Source: Bacteroidia bacterium (GTDB lineage Bacteria > Bacteroidota > Bacteroidia > Bacteroidales > GCA-2748055). From it: a stretch of 5,003 nucleotides of DNA. This document shows, piece by piece, positions 1-5,003 of the stretch. Under the pieces are notes generated by a model. The model was not told the DNA's origin. It searched no databases and saw only the letters and a list, made by a program, of their open reading frames with translations. The stretch is taken from assembly GCA_004525825.1 (NCBI GenBank), contig SPBY01000297.1:1-5003 (forward strand), in the 5' to 3' direction. A program made the position numbers and the translations under genes. Position 1 is the stretch's first letter. Each line of letters begins with the position of its first letter.

Positions 1-1
1 A

Positions 2-1297
2 AAAGGAAAATTTGCACCTTTCCCCAAAAAGGAGGAAATCAGGGGAAGCGAATTCAAACTGAAAACGGTTGTTGAACGGGAAAACTTCATTGCCAAAACG
101 AAAGGTACGCGCACCTTCCCCTGGCGGGTCATTTTAATTGCCCCAACCGATGCGGATCTGCTGAGGAACGACCTTGTGTACCGGCTTGCTTCCGAGCCGA
201 CATTTACCGATCTCAGCTGGATAAAACCTGGTAAAAGCACTGAAGAATGGATTACAGGATTGAATTTGTATGGTGTTGATTTTGAAGCCGGACTGAATAC
301 GGCCACTTACAAATATTACATCGATTTTGCTGCCCGTTTTGGTTTTGAATATGTGATGCTAGATGCCGGGTGGTCGGACGTAAACGACCTCTTTAAAATT
401 ACTCCAGACATGGACATGGAAGAGATTTCAGGATATGCCCGGGAGACAGGAATCGGCCTTATACTCTGGACACAGGCATTAACCATGGAACGGCAGATGG
501 AAGCAGCTTTTCAGCAATTCAAAAAATGGGGAATTAAAATTGTAATGACCGATTTTATCGACCGCGACGACCAAAAAGCCATCAACTTTATGCACCATTT
601 TACCTCGGAATGTGCGAAAAATCAGTTTATGTGCATGATTCACGGAGCGCCTCCACCCAAGGGTTTTTCGCGTACCTACCCGAATATGCTCACGCGTGAA
701 GGTGTGCTGGGTTCGGAATACAACATTTGGTCGGCAAAAGCCAATCCCAGTCACGATTTGCTGCTGCCTTTTATCCGAATGACTGCCGGGCCTATGGATT
801 ATGAACCCGGTTTATTGCAGCATGCAACGGAAAATCAAACTTCAAAACTGGGCTTCGAAAATGTGATTGCCCAGGGAACACGCATGCATCAGCTTGCAAT
901 GTTTGTGGTGTATGAGAGCCCCCTTCAGTTGTTTTCAGGAAACTTGTCTGATGCTATTCGCGAACCGGAACTGATGGAATTCCTGGGTAATATTCCAACG
1001 GTTTGGGACGAAACCATCGTTCTAAAGGCAGAACTGGGTAAATACATTGTGGAAGCCAGGCGTAAGGGAGAAGAATGGTTTTTGGCGGCCATGAACAACT
1101 GGGAACCGGTATCGTTTTCTATCCCCTGCGATTTTCTGGAGGTAGGAGACTATCAGGCAGAAACAGCTATTGACGGCATAAATGCAGCAAGAAATCCACG
1201 GGACTATAAAATAATCCATTCGCAGCTGACAAAGGACGGGCAACTAAACGTTGAACTGGCTCCCGGTGGTGGTTTTGTGGCCAGAATTAAGAAATAA
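2..1297 (+). CDS. GH97 family glycoside hydrolase, retaining type, probable alpha-galactosidase (5' end missing)
   Basis: The frame is open from base 2 to the TAA at 1295-1297, giving 431 visible residues; family members are usually about 650-700 residues, so roughly the first third is outside the window. The in-frame GTG at 176 is not the start, because family sequence (TKGTRTFPWRVI, then a DADLL motif) lies upstream of it. What is seen, in order: the end of the N-terminal beta-sandwich, the SWIKPGK entry to the catalytic barrel, NLYGVDFEAGLNT, DFIDRDDQ, HGAPPPKGFSRTYPN, TREGVLGSEYN, and a C-terminal domain ending in LAPGGGF. The Asp at 551-553 and the Glu at 716-718 are 55 residues apart, matching the nucleophile/acid-base pair (D415/E470) known in the retaining GH97 alpha-galactosidase of Bacteroides thetaiotaomicron. 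The residue 24 before that Glu is Gly, where inverting SusB-type enzymes carry a catalytic-base Glu. Retaining GH97 enzymes cleave alpha-galactosides or beta-L-arabinopyranosides, normally in the periplasm. Family assignment is firm; substrate is inference. Confidence 0.93.
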   Translation, partial: KGKFAPFPKKEEIRGSEFKLKTVVERENFIAKTKGTRTFPWRVILIAPTDADLLRNDLVYRLASEPTFTDLSWIKPGKSTEEWITGLNLYGVDFEAGLNTATYKYYIDFAARFGFEYVMLDAGWSDVNDLFKITPDMDMEEISGYARETGIGLILWTQALTMERQMEAAFQQFKKWGIKIVMTDFIDRDDQKAINFMHHFTSECAKNQFMCMIHGAPPPKGFSRTYPNMLTREGVLGSEYNIWSAKANPSHDLLLPFIRMTAGPMDYEPGLLQHATENQTSKLGFENVIAQGTRMHQLAMFVVYESPLQLFSGNLSDAIREPELMEFLGNIPTVWDETIVLKAELGKYIVEARRKGEEWFLAAMNNWEPVSFSIPCDFLEVGDYQAETAIDGINAARNPRDYKIIHSQLTKDGQLNVELAPGGGFVARIKK

Positions 1298-1390
1298 ACC
1301 AACAATGAACGAAATTCCCTGCCCTGCCAGGTTACCCTAACCGCATGCCCAACAGACTATCCCGATTCTGGAAGGATTTGCTGCATCGCT
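1298..1390. other. Intergenic spacer between convergent genes
   Basis: This 93-bp gap separates the stop of the GH97 gene (+) from the stop of the downstream oxidoreductase (-). The only structure I see is a short perfect hairpin at 1330-1342 (GGTTA-CCC-TAACC). It has no T-run on either strand, so it is not a classical intrinsic terminator. No small gene is apparent. Confidence 0.6.
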
Positions 1391-2560
1391 TCAGATCACT
1401 GGGTATTTGAACTTCGTGGTGATCCTGATGCGCTCCCCGGTCTGACCCGATTTCCGGGCTGCTTCAATGATTTCAAGGACATGAAGTGAATGTTCCGCTG
1501 ATACAAGGGTTTCCTTGCCCGTGGCCAGGGTCTCGGCAACCACGGATGCGCCTTCCTGCCAGACATAGCCTAAGGCATCGTTGGCGTGCCTTACCGGTTC
1601 CTCATGGTCCGTGGTGGCCAGGGCGACACCGAAAGGAGCGCAGTCGTAACCCACCAGTCCCATATTCCCCCGGGTCCCCCAGATCAGTACCGTGGGCCGG
1701 TCCTGCCCCGTCCCGGTATGTCCGTAGGGATCAAAATAGTTGAATCCCGACTGTACATGCGACAGGATCCCGTTCCCGTGATCCATGAGAACCATGGCGT
1801 TATCCTCAGCCTCAACTTTCACTTCCCCCTTATTGTCGGTGTTCCTGACGGGCGTCACAATACTTGTCATGGCAGTGACATACTTTGCGGGACCCAGAAG
1901 CCCGGTGAGGGTAGCCAGGTTATAGACCCCCAGGTCCGGCAGGCTTCCGCCCCCCTTCTCGTAGAAGAAAGCCGACCATGTGGGTCCCAGGTGCCCATAA
2001 TGCGCATGCGCAGAGGAAATCTTACCCAGCTTCCCCGTTCTGATGGCCTCGGCCATAAATGCGAACTGGGGACTGTTCACCACCACAGGGGCGCCCCAGA
2101 GCCGCACATTCATCTCTTTGGCAAGTTCAAGCAGCTCCTTTCCTTCCTCAACGGTGCTGGCCAGGGGTTTTTCGCTCCAGACATTTTTTCCTGCGGTCAG
2201 TGCGATCTTGTTCAACCTTCCGTGCTCCTGCATATCCGTAAGATTAACCAGCAGGTCAAATGGGGCCCCTGCCAGCATCTGGTCGATATGGGGATAGGTA
2301 TGGGGAATATTGAACCTCCCGGCCTGGGCGACCGCCCGTTCGTAGCGGATATCGCATGCGCTGACGATCTCTGCGTAGGGGCATGCAGAAAGATGGGGAA
2401 GGTAGGAATGAGATACGCTCCCGCATCCGATCAAACCCACTCTTGTCTTTTTTGCATTTCCCGCAGGCATGGGGCTGCCTGCGAGGGCCGGTGAAATCAT
2501 CACCCCGGCGGTGATTACCCCGGTCTTTTTGAAAAATTCTTTCCTGCTGATTTTTTTCAT
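1391..2560 (-). CDS. Gfo/Idh/MocA family oxidoreductase with Tat-like leader (second gene of operon)
   Basis: A 389-residue NAD(P)-dependent oxidoreductase of the glucose-fructose oxidoreductase/inositol dehydrogenase/MocA superfamily, full length for the family. The N-terminus SRKEFFKKTG followed by a hydrophobic stretch (residues 14-27) resembles a Tat leader, but it has Arg-Lys rather than Arg-Arg. The Rossmann nucleotide-binding loop is GLIGCGSVS (43-51). The Asp at 70, ending the second strand, suggests NAD preference. The EKP motif (130-132) carries the conserved Lys. In the catalytic region, GGGSLPDLGVYNL (203-215) has Tyr213 where most relatives carry His; glucose-fructose oxidoreductase also has Tyr there. 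ATG at 2558-2560 is chosen because the leader starts exactly there; no Shine-Dalgarno is visible, as is common in Bacteroidota. It begins 47 bp after the preceding oxidoreductase gene and is probably co-transcribed with it. Sampled lines reach 58-60% GC, higher than its neighbours. The sugar substrate cannot be told from sequence. Family call is firm. Confidence 0.93.
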   Translation of the reverse strand: MKKISRKEFFKKTGVITAGVMISPALAGSPMPAGNAKKTRVGLIGCGSVSHSYLPHLSACPYAEIVSACDIRYERAVAQAGRFNIPHTYPHIDQMLAGAPFDLLVNLTDMQEHGRLNKIALTAGKNVWSEKPLASTVEEGKELLELAKEMNVRLWGAPVVVNSPQFAFMAEAIRTGKLGKISSAHAHYGHLGPTWSAFFYEKGGGSLPDLGVYNLATLTGLLGPAKYVTAMTSIVTPVRNTDNKGEVKVEAEDNAMVLMDHGNGILSHVQSGFNYFDPYGHTGTGQDRPTVLIWGTRGNMGLVGYDCAPFGVALATTDHEEPVRHANDALGYVWQEGASVVAETLATGKETLVSAEHSLHVLEIIEAARKSGQTGERIRITTKFKYPVI

Positions 2561-2607
2561 AGGTTTCGATTATATTGAATGAAGTTCCATTTAAAGGATG
2601 ACCTGCC

Positions 2608-3888
2608 TCATTCAGGATCAAACTGGCTTAGATTCAGCTTCGGGTCAAGTCTTTGAGAAGATTGACGAAGATTGTCCCACATTATCTTTTCTCCCGACAT
2701 GGCAGCTTCTCTTCCCATGATGGCAGCTAAGGTTGATTCTACTCCGGAGAAAGTATCGTTAAGATAATTTCCTGTTTCAATGCTTCTGATAAAAGCTGTT
2801 CCCTTATTCTGGTCGGCATCGTACAGAGACGATAGAAAAGCGCCGGTCCTTCTTTGCTCTTCCGTAGGCTCACTGTCGGCGCAGCGGAGGATTCCTGAAT
2901 CCCAGGCGTTCTTTCCTGAGATAAATACTCCACCTGTGTAATAGGCTTCGGCGGTGCCTTCTGTTCCGATGAATCTTGCACAAACTCCTCCCCACTCGGT
3001 ACCATACTGGGTGGCCTGAACCATCACATTGGTGGATGGGTACTCATAGGCCACCTGAAAATGTTTCCAGGTGTCTCCTAAGGTTTGTGAATCATCCACG
3101 CCGCCTGTTCCTATGGCACATTTGGGATGTTCCCCGAGTGCCCAGTTACATACATCAATCATGTGAATGGACTGATCGAGCAAGGTGCCGCCCGATAAGG
3201 CATGAAACAGATACTGGTTCCTGATCCGCATTTCGTCGTAGGATTTGCCCAGTGTATCATGCACTCCGGTGCTGGAGGACAGATAATACAATTGTGCACT
3301 GAGGATTTTTCCGATGTCTCCGTTATGAATCCGTTCGACCATCCGGACATAGGGAGTGGCATAACGAATCTGAAACCCTATGGTCATGCTGAGTTTTTTA
3401 TCATATCGCTCACCCACTTTTTCCATTTTCCTGCAGCCCGCCACATCCGGCGATACGGGTTTTTCGCAATACACATGCTTACCGGCAGCAGTTGCAGCTT
3501 CCATAAAATCGGCATGCGTATAGGCCGGGGAGGATATCAGCACGGCATCCACCTCCTTATTCTCCAGAAGCTGCAAATACGACTGCGATCCCACATAGGT
3601 GGATGATTTGGCAATTTCAGGAAATCCCTTTTCCTTGTTAATAGCGTCAAACCTGATTTTCGCTGCATCCAGCTTGTCCCTGAACAGGTCGGCCATGGCC
3701 GTAATGTTTATATTGGTGTGCTGCGACATCGAAGAGATTACTGCTGTTCCTCTTCCACCACATCCAATGACACCCATTCTGATGGCCGAATTTGCTTTAC
3801 TCCCAAATGCAATACTTGGGCTTACCATTGTTACAATGGAGATGGCTGCTGTGCTTTTAATAAATTTCCTACGGTTGAGATGTGTCAT
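2608..3888 (-). CDS. Gfo/Idh/MocA family oxidoreductase with Tat leader (first gene of operon)
   Basis: A 426-residue oxidoreductase of the same superfamily as its downstream neighbour but only distantly similar to it. The N-terminus NRRKFIKSTA has a true twin arginine followed by a hydrophobic segment (about 12-28), so Tat export to the periplasm is expected. The dinucleotide-binding loop is GVIGCGGRG (39-47), Asp67 ends the second strand, and CEKPVSPDV (141-149) carries the conserved Lys143. The catalytic motif SGGTLLDQSIHMIDV (232-246) supplies Asp238 and His242, the usual Asp/His pair. GCGGRG also occurs in GH109 proteins, but this catalytic segment looks like that of ordinary dehydrogenases, so I do not call it GH109. 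The protein ends FDPE with TGA at 2608-2610, and the next gene follows after 47 bp. ATG at 3886-3888 is the natural start because the Tat motif begins five residues in. Expected role: oxidation or reduction of a sugar or cyclitol with NAD(P). The substrate is unknown. Confidence 0.93.
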   Translation of the reverse strand: MTHLNRRKFIKSTAAISIVTMVSPSIAFGSKANSAIRMGVIGCGGRGTAVISSMSQHTNINITAMADLFRDKLDAAKIRFDAINKEKGFPEIAKSSTYVGSQSYLQLLENKEVDAVLISSPAYTHADFMEAATAAGKHVYCEKPVSPDVAGCRKMEKVGERYDKKLSMTIGFQIRYATPYVRMVERIHNGDIGKILSAQLYYLSSSTGVHDTLGKSYDEMRIRNQYLFHALSGGTLLDQSIHMIDVCNWALGEHPKCAIGTGGVDDSQTLGDTWKHFQVAYEYPSTNVMVQATQYGTEWGGVCARFIGTEGTAEAYYTGGVFISGKNAWDSGILRCADSEPTEEQRRTGAFLSSLYDADQNKGTAFIRSIETGNYLNDTFSGVESTLAAIMGREAAMSGEKIMWDNLRQSSQRLDPKLNLSQFDPE

Positions 3889-3922
3889 AATGCGTAGATT
3901 AAAATTTAAACTAAAGGTCTGT

Positions 3923-3945
3923 GGTCCGGCCCGATCCGGATCCGG
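3923..3945. repeat. GC-rich overlapping palindromes in the oxidoreductase operon leader
   Basis: GATCCGGATC (3933-3942) and CCGGATCCGG (3936-3945) are perfect 10-bp palindromes that overlap. GGTCCGG at 3923-3929 can pair with CCGGATC at 3936-3942 over a six-base loop, with one imperfect pair. The patch sits 35-57 bp upstream of the ATG of the first oxidoreductase, in otherwise AT-rich DNA. It could be an operator or a leader hairpin; function is not shown. Confidence 0.4.
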
Positions 3946-3998
3946 TTTGTATAAATGTAAGGAAATGGACGGGAAAATGGAATCCGGGAAACTATATC

Positions 3999-4012
3999 AA
4001 TAATATATTATT
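3999..4012. repeat. Perfect 14-bp AT palindrome
   Basis: AATAATATATTATT reads the same on both strands. It lies midway between the two divergent transcription units. It may be an operator or merely low-complexity AT sequence, which forms palindromes easily by chance. Confidence 0.35.
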
Positions 4013-4100
4013 AGTAGTTCGACTCCTTTCAATGGATGGTCTCCTTTTGTTTTTCTGTTGTTGAAACATTAATGAAAATTCGGCTTTAGATGTCTTACTG

Positions 4101-4568
4101 TTGGCAAATTTTTCGTGTGAAACGAATAGAACAGTTTCCGATGCCGAAAAGGACAAAATCATAGAAGAACTTGAAGACGTAGTAAATACGATTTTCAAAG
4201 GATTTGAAGAGGCAAATATTGGTATGGTAACGGAATCATGGTATAATTCGCCTGATTTTGTTTTTATTCTCAATGGACGGACTTCAACTTACGAGGAAGT
4301 ATTAAAAGGGATGGGGGGATTTTTCAACTCAATATTAAATCAAGAGCTTACGATAATCGATGAAAAATATGCATTCCTTGATAAATCAACAGTCATATAT
4401 ACTACAAATTGTAAATTTTTAGAGAATTTCAAAGACGCTAATGCAACTCTTTCAGACCCAATGGTGATGCAATTCACTTTTATGAAAATCGATGATACAT
4501 GGAAGGTGATAAATGCGCTTGAGACTTCTGTTAGACAAGATGTTAGAAATATCGGTAGTTCAAATTGA
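4101..4568 (+). CDS. Small SnoaL/NTF2-like (DUF4440-type) protein, probable lipoprotein, N-terminus uncertain
   Basis: A 155-residue reading counted from TTG at 4101 to TGA at 4566-4568. An N-terminal helix (EKDKIIEELEDVVNTIFKGF, about 16-35) leads into WYNSPDFVFILNGRTSTYEE, then alternating beta strands ending FMKIDDTWKVINALET. That pattern is typical of the NTF2-like fold of SnoaL/DUF4440 proteins; such proteins act as small enzymes or ligand-binding domains, and the function here is unknown. The start is doubtful. TTG is weak, and the hydrophobic residues just upstream (LDVLLLANFSC, ending at Cys6 of this reading) look like a lipoprotein signal peptide. An ATG at 4072 would start MKIRL in another frame and stop at TAG 4087-4089; one added T would join it to this frame. 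Either the gene carries a one-base loss at its start or the true start is TTG. The gene is AT-rich (sampled lines 27-35% GC) compared with the genes to its left. It is transcribed away from the oxidoreductase operon. Confidence 0.72.
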   Translation: MANFSCETNRTVSDAEKDKIIEELEDVVNTIFKGFEEANIGMVTESWYNSPDFVFILNGRTSTYEEVLKGMGGFFNSILNQELTIIDEKYAFLDKSTVIYTTNCKFLENFKDANATLSDPMVMQFTFMKIDDTWKVINALETSVRQDVRNIGSSN

Positions 4569-4832
4569 TAATATCATTCAGGGTTGCTCAATAAATGCGT
4601 TGGAAATTGTGAGAAACCAGTAGGTGAGGATACCATTCAATTGTAACTTAATCTGCTCATGAAAAGAAGTGATTTAATATGCAGATAAATAACCGTATTG
4701 TTTCCACATCATTATTCAATAGATATTATCTGCAAAAATCGGACATATTGTGCACCCTTGATTGTTTTAAACTGAGCAGTCAACATTTTCAAATAAGAAA
4801 GAATCGCTACGAGTTGATGTTATGATATTTAC
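4569..4832. other. AT-rich stretch with no recognisable gene
   Basis: All frames are broken by frequent stops; the only ATG-started frames are tiny (for example MKRSDLICR from 4659). There is a perfect 9-bp inverted repeat, TGCAGATAA at 4680-4688 and TTATCTGCA at 4726-4734, with a 37-base gap and no T-run. I see no tRNA, rRNA or CRISPR pattern. The stretch separates the SnoaL-like gene from the mobile-element debris on its right. Confidence 0.6.
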
Positions 4833-4900
4833 ATTCCGGAATGAGGTGCTCAGACCTTTCCGGAATGGCATGCTCATTTTACTCCGGTATTAGGTGCTCA
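4833..4900 (+). repeat. Three 20-bp direct repeats at exact 24-bp period; probable insertion-sequence end
   Basis: Units start at 4833, 4857 and 4881. They read ATTCCGGAATGAGGTGCTCA, TTTCCGGAATGGCATGCTCA and ACTCCGGTATTAGGTGCTCA. Each has a CCGG core (TTCCGGAA palindrome in the first two) and ends in TGCTCA; the four-base linkers differ. A degraded fourth unit may begin near 4904 (only GGAAT at 4909-4913 is kept). Multiple roughly 20-bp direct repeats that bind transposase are known at the ends of IS21-family elements, so this is probably such an end. No istA or istB gene lies on either side within the window, so it would be a solo or truncated end. Family assignment is inference from repeat layout; the repeats themselves are directly visible. 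Confidence 0.6.
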
Positions 4901-5003
4901 ATGTGACTGGAATCTCTACATATTCTGATGATGTCGATCTAAATGAAAAACTTAAACTCTGGGAGCATTTTTATAACTTCAACAGACCAAATGGGCTTTC
5001 AAA
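4894..5003 (+). pseudogene. C-terminal fragment of an rve-type (IS481/IS3-like) transposase, truncated 5' and cut by the window edge
   Basis: Following a TAG at 4891-4893 the frame stays open to the window end. From about 4918 it reads TYSDDVDLNEKLKLWEHF followed by YNFNRPNG. This matches the end of the integrase-core transposases of IS481 and related families, where a W..FYN..RPH..L segment follows the catalytic Glu. The usual RPH is RPN here. None of the DDE catalytic core is upstream: 4569-4890 has no coding capacity in this frame and instead holds the 24-bp repeat array. The fragment therefore looks like a transposase gene cut by the insertion or rearrangement that left the repeats. The final few tens of residues would lie beyond the right edge. 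Assignment rests on motif recognition over about 28 residues. Confidence 0.6.

Larger units (their letters stand above)
3889..4071. promoter_or_regulatory. Intergenic region between divergent genes; probable promoter region of the oxidoreductase operon
   Basis: This stretch of about 180 bp lies between the start of the oxidoreductase operon (-) and the first plausible start of the small SnoaL-like gene (+), so promoters for both should be here. I could not find a convincing pair of Bacteroidota promoter elements on either strand. Two structures stand out: a GC-rich palindromic patch at 3923-3945 and an AT-only palindrome at 3999-4012, both listed separately. An ATG at 4032 reads only ten codons (MDGLLLFFCC) before TGA at 4062, in the same frame as the downstream gene. 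Confidence 0.45.

Noticed and set aside
1330..1342. The hairpin GGTTA-CCC-TAACC as a bidirectional terminator between the convergent genes.
   Set aside because: The stem is only five base pairs and no run of T follows on either strand.
1586..2494. A 302-codon open frame on the + strand, antisense to the downstream oxidoreductase.
   Set aside because: It lies wholly opposite a gene with clear family motifs. Its translation is rich in Pro, Gly, His and Arg and has no recognisable domain, as expected of a shadow frame in GC-rich coding DNA.
2256..2621. A 121-codon - strand frame overlapping the junction of the two oxidoreductases.
   Set aside because: It overlaps the first third of the downstream oxidoreductase in another frame and encodes no recognisable protein. 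The Tat-leader start at 2560 explains the region better.
3952..3959. TACATTTA on the - strand as a -7 promoter element (TAnnTTTG) for the oxidoreductase operon.
   Set aside because: The last base is wrong and no TTTG element is found at the expected upstream distance, so the match is no better than chance in AT-rich DNA.
3599..4003. A 134-codon + strand frame running across the oxidoreductase start into the spacer.
   Set aside because: Most of it is antisense to the Tat leader and Rossmann region; its hydrophobic stretches are mirror images of the leader. No independent support.
4585..4659. Extra TGCTCA copies at 4585-4590 and 4654-4659 as additional units of the repeat array.
   Set aside because: They lack the CCGG core and are not in register with the 24-bp period; a six-base match is expected by chance over this length.
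4680..4734. The 9-bp inverted repeat TGCAGATAA/TTATCTGCA as a small transposable element or terminator.
   Set aside because: The 37-base interior holds no structure, there is no target-site duplication I can see, and no T-run follows on either strand.
4833..4900. The regularly spaced repeats as a CRISPR array.
   Set aside because: The units are separated by only 4 bases, diverge from one another, and no cas genes are present, so there is no room for spacers.

Overview
The window looks like a piece of a Bacteroidota chromosome, probably an environmental polysaccharide degrader. The reasons are a GH97 glycoside hydrolase (a family found largely in this phylum), two exported Gfo/Idh/MocA oxidoreductases with Tat-type leaders, AT-rich leaders without a clear Shine-Dalgarno sequence, and a probable small lipoprotein. 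No taxon marker is present, so the assignment is inference.

Layout. (1) 2-1297, + strand: the 3' two thirds of a GH97 gene entering from the left edge; its active-site residues fit the retaining subgroup that contains alpha-galactosidases. (2) 1298-1390: a short gap between convergent genes with one small hairpin. (3) 3888 down to 1391, - strand: two Gfo/Idh/MocA oxidoreductases separated by 47 bp, almost certainly one operon, transcribed towards the GH97 gene. (4) 3889-4100: a spacer between divergent genes with a GC-rich palindromic patch and an AT-rich 14-bp palindrome. (5) about 4072-4568, + strand: a small SnoaL/NTF2-like protein whose N-terminus is unclear and may be frameshifted. (6) 4569-5003: an AT-rich, gene-poor stretch ending in mobile-element debris. 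The debris is three 20-bp repeats at an exact 24-bp period, followed at once by the C-terminal fragment of an rve-type (IS481/IS3-like) transposase that runs off the right edge.

How the genes may work together. GH97 enzymes and Tat-exported Gfo/Idh/MocA proteins are usually periplasmic in this phylum. The left 3.9 kb therefore reads as part of a carbohydrate-processing locus, with a glycosidase plus two NAD(P)-dependent sugar oxidoreductases. No SusC/SusD pair or regulator lies within the window, so the substrate cannot be named. The right 1 kb is compositionally different (clearly lower GC) and looks like a mobile-element boundary.

I found no strong evidence for a wholly new system. The points most worth checking are the 24-bp repeat array joined to the transposase remnant, the possible broken lipoprotein start, and the paired exported oxidoreductases beside a retaining-type GH97.
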